64,000 nt of DNA from Streptomyces sp. DT2A-34 (GTDB lineage Bacteria > Actinomycetota > Actinomycetes > Streptomycetales > Streptomycetaceae). Of this stretch, positions 26,680 to 34,970 are shown piece after piece. The position numbers were made by a program, and so were the translations under genes. Each line of letters opens with the position of its first letter. Position 1 is the stretch's first letter. The stretch spans positions 124,001 to 188,000 of the forward strand of contig NZ_JASTWJ010000001.1 of NCBI RefSeq assembly GCF_030499515.1, given 5' to 3'. Under the pieces are notes generated by a model. The model saw only the letters and a program-made list of their open reading frames with translations. It was not told the DNA's origin and made no database searches.

Positions 26680-29457
26680 ATGGTCCGACTAACGGGTCGA
26701 TCCGGGGCCCGGTCGGCCCGTCGTCCGAGCGGTCTGCGCACCCGACGTGCGCCCGACCGCGATTTTGCGGTACCCGAGCGGGGAGTGCCGCGCGATCCAC
26801 TGGCCGGGGGGCGGCGCAAGGGCCCGCTCGCCGGGGTGCGGTCGGCACTGGGCGGGCGCAGCGTCGCCGGGCAGGTGTTCCTGCTGCAAGTGGTGATCGT
26901 GCTGCTGCTGGTCGTCGCCGCTGTGGTGGCACTCGTACTGCAGACGCGGTACGACACCACACAGGAGGCACGCAACCGCTCCGTGGCGGTCGCCGAGGCG
27001 TTCGCGAACGCGCCCGGCACCCGGGAGGCGCTGGACAGCCCGGATCCCAGCGCCGTCCTGCAGCCGCGGGCCGAGGCGGCGCGCGAGGCGACCGACGTGG
27101 ACTTCATCGTCGTCATGAACACCGACGGCATCCGCTACACCCACCCCAAGCCGGACCGCATCGGCAAGAAGTTCGTCGGGACCCTGGAACCGGCGCTGGC
27201 CGGGAAGGTCGTGGTCGAACACATCACCGGGACCCTCGGTCCGCTCGTGCAGGCGGTGGTCCCCGTCAAGGATCCCGACGGGAAGGTCGTGGGCCTGGTG
27301 TCGGCCGGGATCACGACGAAGACCGTGGGCGGTACCGCGGACCGGCAGCTGCCGCTCGTCCTGACCGCCGCGGCGGTGGCACTCGCCCTGTCCACGGCGG
27401 GCACGGCCCTGGTCAGCAAGCGGCTGCTGCGGCAGACGCACGGCCTCGGGCCGGACGAGATGACCCGGATGTACGAGCACCACGACGCCGTCCTGCACGC
27501 CGTCCGGGAGGGCGTGATCATCGTCGGCGACGAGGGGCGCCTGCTGCTCGCCAACGACGAGGCGCACCGCCTGCTCGACCTGCCCGAGCACGCCGAGGGA
27601 CGCCGGGTGCTCGACCTCGGCCTCGCCCCCGACACCGCCGGACTGCTGGACTCGGGCCGGATGGCCACGGACGAGGTGCACCTGGTCAAGGACCGGCTCC
27701 TCGCCGTCAACCAACGTCCCACCCACCTCAGGGGCCGACCCTCCGGCAGCGTCGCCACGCTCCGCGACTCCACGGAGCTGCGGGCCCTGTCCGGCCGGGC
27801 CGAGGAGGCCCGCGAGCGCCTGAACATGCTGTACGACGCCGGTGTCGGCATCGGCACCAGCCTGGACGTCACCCGTACCGCCGAGGAACTGGCGGAGCTC
27901 GCGGTGCCCCGGTTCGCGGACTACGCCACCGTCGACCTGTTCGACGCGGTGCTGGGCGGCGGGCAGCCGGAGGGGGTGACCCGGCTCAGGCGCACGGCGT
28001 CCAGCGGGATACGCAAGGACGCGCCGCTGTACCCCGTGGGCGAGCAGATCCGGCTCGTGGACTCCTCGCCGCAGGCCCGTGCGCTCAGCGACGGCCAGGC
28101 CGTCGTCGAACCGCGGCTTCTCCAGGCGCCGGGCTGGCGCGCCCAGGACCTGGAGCGGTCGGCGCAGGTCGTGGAGTTCGGCATCCACTCACTGATCGCC
28201 GTCCCGCTCAGGGCGGGGTCCCTGGTGCTGGGCGTGGTCAGTTTCTGGCGGTCGCAGAAGGGCGAGCCGTTCGACGCCGACGAGGTCGCGCTCGCCGAGG
28301 AGCTCGTCGCGCGGGCGGCGGTGTCCATCGACAACGCCCGCCGGTACACGCGCGAGCACAGCATGGCGGTGACCCTGCAGCGCAGCCTGCTGCCGCGGCG
28401 CCTGCCCGAGCAGAACGCGCTGGACATCGCCTACCGGTATCTGCCGGCGCAGGCCGGGGTGGGCGGCGACTGGTTCGACGTGCTGCCGCTGTCCGGTGCC
28501 CGGGTGGCGCTGGTGGTGGGGGACGTCGTCGGCCACGGGCTGCACGCGGCGGCCACGATGGGACGGCTGCGTACGGCCGTGCACAACTTCTCCGCCCTGG
28601 ACCTGCCGCCCGACGAGCTGCTCGCGCTTCTCGACGAGCTGGTCGCCCGGATCGACCAGGACGAGACGGAGGAGGGCGACAGCGCTCCGGTGGCCGGCGC
28701 GACCTGTCTGTACGCGATCTACGACCCGGTCTCCCGGCGGTGCACCATCGCCCGCGCCGGCCATCCGCCGCCGGCCCTGATCGGCCTGGACGGCACCGTC
28801 GAGTTCCCCGACGTGCCCGCCGGTCCCCCGCTGGGCCTGGGCGGGCTGCCGTTCGAGACGGCCGAGCTGGAGCTGGCGCAGGACAGCCGGCTGGTGCTCT
28901 ACACGGACGGGCTCGTGGAGGACCGGGGGCGGGACATCGACGAAGGTCTGGAGCTGCTGCGGGCCGCGCTGGCCCGGGCCGGCCGGTCGCCGGAGGAGAC
29001 CTGCCAGTCCGTACTGGACACCCAGCTGCCGGACCGGCCGAGCGACGACATCGCGCTGATCGTGGCGCGGACGCGGGCGCTCGGCGCCGACCTGGTCGCC
29101 GAGTGGCAGGTCCCGTCCGATCCGGCGGCCGTCGCCCAGGTGCGCTCCGATGTGACGGGGACGCTGGAGAGGTGGGGGCTGGAGGAGCTGTCGTTCACCA
29201 CTGAGCTGATCCTGAGTGAGCTGGTCACCAACGCGATCCGGTACGGCGGTGGCCCGATCCGCGTGCGTATGTTGCGCGACCGCACGCTGATCTGCGAGGT
29301 CTTCGACGCCAGCAGCACCTCGCCGCATTTGCGCTACGCGGCCATGACGGACGAGGGCGGGCGCGGCCTTTTCCTGGTGGCGCAGCTCGCCGAGCGCTGG
29401 GGTACGCGGTACCTGCCCACGGGCAAGGTGATCTGGGCGGAGCAGCCGCTGCCGTAG
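26680..29457 (+). CDS. Membrane SpoIIE phosphatase with sensor, PAS, GAF and HATPase domains
   Basis: This 925-residue membrane regulator has a basic N-terminus and a transmembrane helix (residues about 66-88, VFLLQVVIVLLLVVAAVVAL). An extracytoplasmic CACHE-like sensor (about 90-220; DVDFIVVMNTDGIRYTHPKP) and a second helix (about 226-245) follow. Next come PAS (about 265-370), GAF (about 385-555), SpoIIE/PP2C (about 560-790; VGGDWFDVLPLSG, VVGDVVGHGLHAAATMG, LYTDGLVEDRG) and a C-terminal RsbW-like HATPase (about 800-920; ELILSELVTNAIRYGGG). Phosphatase and kinase of a partner-switch are therefore on one chain. The sensor resembles that of CitA/DcuS kinases, so a small carboxylate is a possible signal. 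The PAS region may be partly degenerate. Confidence 0.92.
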   Translation: MVRLTGRSGARSARRPSGLRTRRAPDRDFAVPERGVPRDPLAGGRRKGPLAGVRSALGGRSVAGQVFLLQVVIVLLLVVAAVVALVLQTRYDTTQEARNRSVAVAEAFANAPGTREALDSPDPSAVLQPRAEAAREATDVDFIVVMNTDGIRYTHPKPDRIGKKFVGTLEPALAGKVVVEHITGTLGPLVQAVVPVKDPDGKVVGLVSAGITTKTVGGTADRQLPLVLTAAAVALALSTAGTALVSKRLLRQTHGLGPDEMTRMYEHHDAVLHAVREGVIIVGDEGRLLLANDEAHRLLDLPEHAEGRRVLDLGLAPDTAGLLDSGRMATDEVHLVKDRLLAVNQRPTHLRGRPSGSVATLRDSTELRALSGRAEEARERLNMLYDAGVGIGTSLDVTRTAEELAELAVPRFADYATVDLFDAVLGGGQPEGVTRLRRTASSGIRKDAPLYPVGEQIRLVDSSPQARALSDGQAVVEPRLLQAPGWRAQDLERSAQVVEFGIHSLIAVPLRAGSLVLGVVSFWRSQKGEPFDADEVALAEELVARAAVSIDNARRYTREHSMAVTLQRSLLPRRLPEQNALDIAYRYLPAQAGVGGDWFDVLPLSGARVALVVGDVVGHGLHAAATMGRLRTAVHNFSALDLPPDELLALLDELVARIDQDETEEGDSAPVAGATCLYAIYDPVSRRCTIARAGHPPPALIGLDGTVEFPDVPAGPPLGLGGLPFETAELELAQDSRLVLYTDGLVEDRGRDIDEGLELLRAALARAGRSPEETCQSVLDTQLPDRPSDDIALIVARTRALGADLVAEWQVPSDPAAVAQVRSDVTGTLERWGLEELSFTTELILSELVTNAIRYGGGPIRVRMLRDRTLICEVFDASSTSPHLRYAAMTDEGGRGLFLVAQLAERWGTRYLPTGKVIWAEQPLP

Positions 29458-29529
29458 CCGGCGCCGGTCCGTACACCGCCTGCTTGTACACGTCCGTTTG
29501 TGCATTGGTACGAACCTTTGACGCGACGA

Positions 29530-29578
29530 CTGCCACTCGCCCCCCACATTTGGTAGGAAACTTTCCTATCAGTGGCAG
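29530..29578. promoter_or_regulatory. Chitosanase operator: nested inverted repeats
   Basis: A perfect 15-bp palindrome TAGGAAA-C-TTTCCTA lies at 29554-29568, 54 bases before the chitosanase start. It resembles the operators known upstream of Streptomyces chitosanase genes, which bind the ROK-family repressor CsnR. It is framed by an outer 8-bp inverted repeat, CTGCCACT (29530-29537) and AGTGGCAG (29571-29578). A TTGACG at 29518-29523 could be a -35 element. No csnR gene is in the window. Confidence 0.7.
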
Positions 29579-29621
29579 TTTACAGTCAACTCCCCACCCC
29601 CCACCACCCCTTGGAGCCGCC

Positions 29622-30440
29622 GTGCAGCACCCCCCGCAAGCGTCGCGCCGCACACTCCTCGCTCTGATCGGTGCGTCCTTGGTATCGACCCCGCTCCTCA
29701 ACTCCCCCCGGGCCGCCGCGGTCCGCGCCGCGGTGGGACTCGACGACCCGGCGAAGAAGGAGATCGCCATGCGGCTGGTGTCGAGCGCGGAGAACTCCTC
29801 GCTCGACTGGAAGGCCCAGTACAAGTACATCGAGGACATCGGCGACGGCCGCGGCTACACCGCCGGCATCATCGGCTTCTGCTCGGGCACGGGCGACATG
29901 CTCGAACTCGTCGAGTTGTACGCCGACCGCCGCCCCGGCAACGTCCTCGCCCCGTACCTGCCGGCGCTGCGCCGGGTGAACGGCACCGACTCGCATGACG
30001 GGCTCGACCCGCACTTCCCCCGCGACTGGGTCCGGGCCGCGCAGGACCAGGCGTTCCGGCAGGCGCAGAACGACGAGCGCGACCGGGTGTACTTCAACCC
30101 GGCCGTACGGCAGGGCAAGAACGACGGCCTGCGGGTGCTCGGCCAGTTCGCGTACTACGACGCCATCGTCATGCACGGCGACGGAAGCGACCCCACCAGC
30201 TTCCGCAACATCCGCAGGCGCGCCCTGAACCGGGCCCGGCCGCCGGCGCAGGGCGGCGACGAAGTCACCTACCTGCACGCCTTCCTGGACGCGCGGGTGT
30301 GGGCCATGAAGCAGGAGGAGGCCCACCGCGACACCAGCCGGGTCGACACGGCCCAGCGGGTCTTCCTGCGCAAGGGCAACCTCGACCTCGATCCGCCGCT
30401 CGACTGGAAGGTGTACGGGGACAGTTACCACATCGGCTGA
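29622..30440 (+). CDS. csn: Secreted GH46 chitosanase
   Basis: This 272-residue secreted endo-chitosanase hydrolyses partly deacetylated chitosan. A twin-arginine signal (ASRRTLLALIGASLV) ends around residue 35. The mature domain is GH46: the catalytic acid Glu is in LVSSAENSSLDWKAQYKYIE, the catalytic Asp in DIGDGRGYTAGIIGF, and further family stretches are RVNGTDSHDGLDPHF and GQFAYYDAIVMHGDG. The length agrees with the family. The GTG start has GGAG 7 bases upstream. A CsnR-like palindrome upstream implies induction by chitosan oligomers. A strong terminator follows. Confidence 0.95.
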   Translation: MQHPPQASRRTLLALIGASLVSTPLLNSPRAAAVRAAVGLDDPAKKEIAMRLVSSAENSSLDWKAQYKYIEDIGDGRGYTAGIIGFCSGTGDMLELVELYADRRPGNVLAPYLPALRRVNGTDSHDGLDPHFPRDWVRAAQDQAFRQAQNDERDRVYFNPAVRQGKNDGLRVLGQFAYYDAIVMHGDGSDPTSFRNIRRRALNRARPPAQGGDEVTYLHAFLDARVWAMKQEEAHRDTSRVDTAQRVFLRKGNLDLDPPLDWKVYGDSYHIG

Positions 30441-30447
30441 GCACCAC

Positions 30448-30473
30448 CCGGCGCCCCGGAAACGGGGCGCCGG
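30448..30473 (+). terminator. Strong hairpin terminator after the chitosanase gene
   Basis: Perfect 11-bp arms CCGGCGCCCCG and CGGGGCGCCGG with a GAAA tetraloop lie 8 bases after the stop codon. Confidence 0.8.
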
Positions 30474-30531
30474 ACCGCGCCGTACACGCCCCTCGCCCGG
30501 CATGAGACAGTGACCGGCACGGCCCGGAAGC

Positions 30532-30557
30532 CTCATAAAGTAGATTTATGAGCTCAT
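30532..30557. promoter_or_regulatory. AT-rich overlapping palindromes before the iron box
   Basis: CTCATAAA (30532-30539) and TTTATGAG (30545-30552) form a perfect inverted repeat with a 5-base gap. The second arm overlaps a further perfect palindrome ATGAGCTCAT (30548-30557). The patch is strikingly AT-rich for this genome. It looks like an operator with three half-sites for an unknown regulator of the reductase gene. Confidence 0.5.
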
Positions 30558-30578
30558 AGAGCGGACCCGCGTACCGAC

Positions 30579-30597
30579 TTAGGCTTGCCTTAGCTTA
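30579..30597. promoter_or_regulatory. DmdR1/IdeR-type iron box upstream of fprA
   Basis: TTAGGCTTGCCTTAGCTTA matches the actinobacterial iron box (TWAGGTWAGSCTWACCTWA) at 16 of 19 positions, and the AGGCTT pattern continues past its right end. It sits 47 bases before the fprA start, suggesting repression by iron-loaded DmdR1/IdeR. Confidence 0.75.
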
Positions 30598-30643
30598 GGC
30601 TTCCCGACGAGATCGCTTGCCACCGCTCGAAGGGACCCTGATC

Positions 30644-32008
30644 ATGCCCCGCCCCCTGCGGGTAGCCATCGTCGGAGCCGGCCCCGCCGGGATCTACGCC
30701 GCCGACGCCCTGCTCAAGTCCGACGTGGCCGCCGAACCCGGCGTGTCCATCGACCTCTTCGAGCGCATGCCGGCGCCGTTCGGCCTGATCCGTTACGGCG
30801 TCGCGCCCGACCACCCCCGCATCAAGGGCATCATCACAGCCCTCCACCAGGTGCTCGACAAGCCGCAGATCCGCCTCTTCGGCAACGTCGACTACCCGAC
30901 CGACATCAGCCTGGACGATCTGCGCGCGTTCTACGACGCCGTGATCTTCTCGACGGGTGCGACGGCCGACCGGGCGCTGCCGATCCCGGGCATCGACCTC
31001 GACGGGTCGTACGGCGCCGCGGACTTCGTCTCCTGGTACGACGGCCACCCGGACGTGCCGCGCACCTGGCCGCTCGAAGCGGAGAAGGTCGCCGTGCTCG
31101 GCGTCGGCAACGTCGCGCTCGACGTGGCCCGCATCCTGGCCAAGACGGCGGACGAGCTGCTGCCGACGGAGATCCCGCCGAACGTCCACGAGGGCCTCAA
31201 GGCCAACAAGGCGCTGGAGGTCCACGTCTTCGGCCGCCGCGGGCCGGCGCAGGCGAAGTTCTCCCCGATGGAGCTTCGCGAGCTGGACCACTCCCCCAAC
31301 ATCGAGGTCATCGTCGACCCCGAGGACATCGACTACGACGAGGGCTCGATCGAGACCCGGCGCGGCAACAAGCAGGCCGACATGGTCGCCAAGACCCTGG
31401 AGAACTGGGCGATCCGCGACGTCGGCGACCGCCCGCACAAGCTGTTCCTGCACTTCTTCGAGTCGCCCACGGAGATCCTCGGCGAGGACGGCAAGGTCGT
31501 CGGCCTGCGCACCGAGCGCACCGCCCTCGACGGCACCGGCAACGTCAAGGGCACCGGCGAGTTCAAGGACTGGGACGTCACCGCGGTCTACCGCGCCGTC
31601 GGCTACCTCTCCGACAAACTCCCCAAGCTGCCCTGGGACATCGACTCGGGCACGGTCCCGGACGAGGGCGGCCGCGTCATACAGGAGTCCGGCGAGCACC
31701 TGCAGTCGACGTACGTCACCGGCTGGATCCGGCGCGGTCCGGTGGGCCTGATCGGCCACACCAAGGGTGACGCCAACGAGACGGTGTCGAACCTCCTGGA
31801 CGACTTCGCGAACGGCCGTCTGCAGACGCCGGATTCGCCCGAGCCGGAGGCCGTGGAGGCGTTCCTCGCCGAGCGCGAGATCCGCTTCACCACCTGGGAG
31901 GGCTGGTACAAGCTCGACGCCGCCGAGAAGGCGCTGGGCGAGCCGGAGGGCCGTGAGCGCGTGAAGATCGTCGAGCGCGAGGACATGCTCCGGGAGAGCG
32001 GCGCGTAA
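30644..32008 (+). CDS. fprA: Ferredoxin-NADP reductase, adrenodoxin-reductase type
   Basis: This 454-residue FAD enzyme passes electrons between NADPH and ferredoxin, feeding P450s or iron-reducing routes in the cytosol. The FAD Rossmann motif is VAIVGAGPAGIYAADAL (residues about 7-23). Family stretches are PFGLIRYGVAPDHPRIKGI, FSTGATADRALPIPG, the NADPH site AVLGVGNVALDVARILAKT, VFGRRGPAQAKFSPMELREL and TGWIRRGPVGLIGHTKGDAN. ATG 30644 has AAGGGA 9 bases upstream. An iron box and an AT-rich palindrome precede it, so expression probably rises when iron is scarce. A strong terminator follows. The symbol is by similarity to mycobacterial FprA. Confidence 0.93.
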   Translation: MPRPLRVAIVGAGPAGIYAADALLKSDVAAEPGVSIDLFERMPAPFGLIRYGVAPDHPRIKGIITALHQVLDKPQIRLFGNVDYPTDISLDDLRAFYDAVIFSTGATADRALPIPGIDLDGSYGAADFVSWYDGHPDVPRTWPLEAEKVAVLGVGNVALDVARILAKTADELLPTEIPPNVHEGLKANKALEVHVFGRRGPAQAKFSPMELRELDHSPNIEVIVDPEDIDYDEGSIETRRGNKQADMVAKTLENWAIRDVGDRPHKLFLHFFESPTEILGEDGKVVGLRTERTALDGTGNVKGTGEFKDWDVTAVYRAVGYLSDKLPKLPWDIDSGTVPDEGGRVIQESGEHLQSTYVTGWIRRGPVGLIGHTKGDANETVSNLLDDFANGRLQTPDSPEPEAVEAFLAEREIRFTTWEGWYKLDAAEKALGEPEGRERVKIVEREDMLRESGA

Positions 32009-32046
32009 GTCACATACAGAGACACAGAGACTGAGGCACAGAGAGG

Positions 32047-32078
32047 GAGAGGGCCGGGGTTCATTGCCCGGCCCTCTC
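32047..32078 (+). terminator. Hairpin terminator after fprA
   Basis: Perfect 12-bp arms GAGAGGGCCGGG (32047-32058) and CCCGGCCCTCTC (32067-32078) with an 8-base loop, followed by a pyrimidine-rich TCTGCTTTC. Confidence 0.8.
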
Positions 32079-32126
32079 TCTGCTTTCACGCTCTCCGCGG
32101 TGATCGCCGCCTGTTAGCTCCCCCGG

Positions 32127-32966
32127 TGTTCTCACTGAGGTCCAGCTGGCCAGTCTGTCCTTCTCGGATCTGTACGGGCTGAACCGCGATGTGTGGGTGG
32201 ACCACGACGTCGCGGCGATACGCCCGGACACCGCGGTCCGCGGCGACTACTTCCCCGAGCGGACGCTCGCCACCTGGCTCGCCCGGCATGACCTGCCCGA
32301 CACGGTGTACGCGCTCCCCCTCACGGGCGTCCAGCCGCTCAGGGCCGCCTACCGCGCCCTTGCCCGGCATCTGGGCGGCGTGGACGCCATCGTGCTGGTG
32401 GACGGCGGGACCGACATCCTGATGCGCGGCGACGAGAACGGGCTGGGCACGCCGGAGGAGGACATGGCCGGCCTGGCCGCCGCGGCCGGGCTCGACGAGG
32501 TTCCCGTGCGGCTGGTGGCCTGCCTCGGGTTCGGGGTGGACGCCCATCACGGCGTGAACCACTGCCTGGTGCTGGAGAACCTCGCCGCGCTGGACCGCGA
32601 GGGCGGCTACCTCGGCACGTTCTCGCTGCCGCGCGACAGCCGGGAGGGGAGCCTCTACCTCGACGCGGTGGAGCACGCCCAGCGGTGCACGCCGGACCAC
32701 CCGAGCATCGTCCAGGGCTCCGTCGCGGCCGCGGTGCGCGGTGACTTCGGCGACGTACGGTTCACCGAACGGACCAGGGACAGCGAGCTGTTCGTCAATC
32801 CGCTCATGGCCCTGTACTTCTGCGTGGACGCGCCGCCCTGGCCCGGCGCAACCTCTCTCTCGACCGGCTGGAGAACACCGCGCTCATGCGCCAGATCAGC
32901 TCGGCCATCGCCGACTTCCGCGACGAACTCCCCGGGCAGCGGCCCCCGCGGGCCTACCCGCACTGA
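32127..32966 (+). pseudogene. DUF1152 protein gene with internal deletion and frameshift
   Basis: The main frame, open from 32104, encodes most of a DUF1152 protein: LASLSFSDLYGLNRDVWVD, RGDYFPERTLATWLARHDLP, AIVLVDGGTDILMRGDENGL, CLGFGVDAHHGVNHCLVLEN and PLMALYFCVD. Three defects are visible. GTG 32127 starts the family-like MFSLR in another frame. About 40-50 residues expected before LASLSFSDLYGL, including the glycine-rich N-terminal motif, are missing. A frameshift near 32835-32845 moves the C-terminus (LARRNLSLDRLENTALMRQI, SSAIADFRDELPG, stop at 32964) to a second frame. The gene is therefore dead, probably after a small deletion. A shorter product from GTG 32191 is conceivable. Confidence 0.75.
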
Positions 32967-33068
32967 CGCGCCCCTGTCTCACATTTCGGTGAAGTCGCCA
33001 CGACACTCGCGTGAACTGCATACACTCCTGATCTTCACAGAAGCTCCATATAGGGGGGATGTTTCTCC

Positions 33069-33566
33069 ATGGGTATACGCATGGTCGCCACAACCGCCGT
33101 CGCGACCGGCGCGCTCGCCGCGCTGTCCGCCGTACCGGCACAGGCCACCGAGTACTCGTCCGCGCTGAAGATCAAGGGCATCCAGTACGACGCCCCCGGC
33201 CGCGACTCCAACAACTGCTCCACCGGCAACACCGACGACGAATACCTGACGATCAAGAACTACTCGTCGAGCAAGACGGTGAACCTCAAGGGCTACGTCG
33301 TGAGGGATGCCAGTACCACCAACAAGTTCGTCTTCAGCGCGAACCACTATCTGCAGCCCGGTGACTACGTGAAGCTCCGGGGCGGCAACGGCACCGACTC
33401 CGACAGCAAGAACGTCGTGTACCGCGACAACTGCAACTTCATGTGGAACAACGACAAGGACACCATCAAGCTGTACAAGCCCTCGGGCGCCGGCGCCGAC
33501 TCGCACTCGTACACCAAGAGCGGCAGCGACCCGGACGGGAACGGCTACATCACCTACCACGGCTGA
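33069..33566 (+). CDS. Secreted lamin-tail-domain protein
   Basis: This 165-residue secreted protein has a signal peptide of about 26 residues (MVATTAVATGALAALSAVPA, then QA-T). The mature domain of 135 residues has the immunoglobulin-like lamin tail (LTD) pattern: LKIKGIQYDAPGRDS, NTDDEYLTIKNYSS, VNLKGYVVRDAS, YLQPGDYVKLRGGNGT and NNDKDTIKLYKPSG. Two cysteines (NNCST and DNCNF) may pair. LTD domains in bacteria are thought to mediate surface or nuclease-partner binding; the role here is unknown. The ATG has a G-rich element about 10 bases upstream, and a very strong terminator follows, so it is a single-gene unit. Confidence 0.85.
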   Translation: MGIRMVATTAVATGALAALSAVPAQATEYSSALKIKGIQYDAPGRDSNNCSTGNTDDEYLTIKNYSSSKTVNLKGYVVRDASTTNKFVFSANHYLQPGDYVKLRGGNGTDSDSKNVVYRDNCNFMWNNDKDTIKLYKPSGAGADSHSYTKSGSDPDGNGYITYHG

Positions 33567-33583
33567 CCGTTCGCGGGCCGCAC

Positions 33584-33630
33584 GTGAGCAGGACCCGCCC
33601 CCATGCGGATGGTGGGCGGGTCCTGCTCAC
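33584..33630 (+). terminator. Very strong hairpin terminator
   Basis: Perfect 17-bp arms, GTGAGCAGGACCCGCCC (33584-33600) and its complement (33614-33630), with a 13-base loop, 18 bases after the LTD gene stop. Confidence 0.85.
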
Positions 33631-33780
33631 CGAGTCATTGTCATGACCGGACGTGGCGCGGGCCACGAGTGAGCGGCGGTCGGGCTGTGCGCCTCGTGCA
33701 CACCCCGTGTGCGGACCCCCGCCCGACCGGCATCCGTCGGCGGCGACGATACTGGTACGAGCACGTGTCCCCGCTCACAG

Positions 33781-34962
33781 ATGGACCCCATGCCCAGCTC
33801 CTCCAGCGCCCGCCCCACGACCCCGCCCTCGGTGTGGTCGGCCCGTGGCCGCCACGTCGGCCCCGCCGCGGAAGACGTACTCCGGCTCAGTCTGCGGCAG
33901 CTCAAGGACAGCCGGGTCATAGACGACCATCTGGAGGTGCCCGAGGCCGAGGGCGCCCAGGAGTGGATCTTCGAGGCGCGATGGCGGGTCGCCGAGACGG
34001 TGACCGTCCGGGCCCGGCTGACCCTCGAACGCGGCTCCGCCGAGGGGCAGGTGTGGACGCTGGTCGCGGAGGCGGAGGCCCCGTGGAACCTGCGATGGCC
34101 GTCGCCGGCCGCCATGTTCTGGCCGCAGGGTGCGGACGGGACCTGGGACCACGATGCGGTCTCGGGCCTGCGCCTGACGGACATCAACCCCCTCCCCTCG
34201 GACGACAAGGCCGTACGGCGCGTGTTGCGGGACTGCGCGCGCGACGGCTGGAGCATCCATGTCGTCGTCCACGAGGCCATGTCCACGGACGAGCGCGGCC
34301 GCGTGCCGCTGGCCGGGATGGTGCCGCCGAGCCTGCGGCACCGGGTGGTCGAGCATCGTGCCGCGCCCCATCAGCTGCGCGTCGTGAACTGGGCCTTGCG
34401 GGACTTCGGTGTGCAGGTGCCGCGCGGTGGTGCCGTGGTGCTGCCCGGGACCGCGGCCTCGTCCGGCTACGACGCCGACGACTTCGCCGTACGCAGCGTC
34501 TTTCTCGACGGTTCGGAACCGGCCGAGCTCATCCATGCCGTGACGCGGTTCGCCGCGCTGCCGCGCCCGTTGCCGGAGGGCGGCGAGGAGACTCTCGCCG
34601 CGCTGCGTGAGGACTGGCGGCTGCTGACGCTCGAGGAGGAACTCGCCCGTGAGCGCAAGCTCGTGGCGATGTACGCCGAGGCGCTCGAGGCGATGACGAA
34701 GTCCCGCGACCTGTACCGGGAGGCCGCCGAGCAGGCGCACGCCGCGCTGGCGGCCTACCGGGAGTCCGCCGGGGCCGTGCCCGAGACACGGCCCGAGCCG
34801 GACGCCGCCCCGACGGCCTCCTCGGCCTCCCCACTCCAGCAGCTGACCCGGACCTTCGAGCGCCTCAAGGTCCCCGCGTGGGCGCGCAGGCCCGGGTCCG
34901 GCGCGGACGGTGAGCAGGAGGGCAAGGCCGTCGAGGAGCGGGCGGAGACTTCGGACCGCTAG
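33781..34962 (+). CDS. Hypothetical protein with C-terminal coiled coil
   Basis: This protein of about 393 residues is of unknown function. The first 260 residues form a mixed alpha/beta region with no domain I can name (VLRLSLRQLKDSRVIDDHLE, GWSIHVVVHEAMSTDERG, HQLRVVNWALRDFGVQVPRG). A charged coiled coil is likely at about residues 285-325 (TLEEELARERKLVAMYAEAL, SRDLYREAAEQAHAALAAY). An Ala/Pro-rich tail follows. There is no signal peptide or membrane helix. The start is uncertain: ATG 33781 and 33790 are close together, neither with a good ribosome site, and the frame is open from 33709. It is convergent with the next gene, leaving 8 bases between. Confidence 0.7.
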   Translation: MDPMPSSSSARPTTPPSVWSARGRHVGPAAEDVLRLSLRQLKDSRVIDDHLEVPEAEGAQEWIFEARWRVAETVTVRARLTLERGSAEGQVWTLVAEAEAPWNLRWPSPAAMFWPQGADGTWDHDAVSGLRLTDINPLPSDDKAVRRVLRDCARDGWSIHVVVHEAMSTDERGRVPLAGMVPPSLRHRVVEHRAAPHQLRVVNWALRDFGVQVPRGGAVVLPGTAASSGYDADDFAVRSVFLDGSEPAELIHAVTRFAALPRPLPEGGEETLAALREDWRLLTLEEELARERKLVAMYAEALEAMTKSRDLYREAAEQAHAALAAYRESAGAVPETRPEPDAAPTASSASPLQQLTRTFERLKVPAWARRPGSGADGEQEGKAVEERAETSDR

Positions 34963-34970
34963 AGCCGGTG

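Noticed and set aside
22058..26971. A 1,637-codon open frame on the minus strand
   Set aside because: Only the part from 23740 is a real TPR protein. The rest is antisense to the SpoIIE phosphatase gene and its low-complexity Arg/Gln/Pro content is a GC-rich shadow.
32191..33168. A 325-codon frame as an intact DUF1152 protein
   Set aside because: Its last 100 codons leave the family sequence after FCVD; the true C-terminus is in another frame, so it is treated as a pseudogene.
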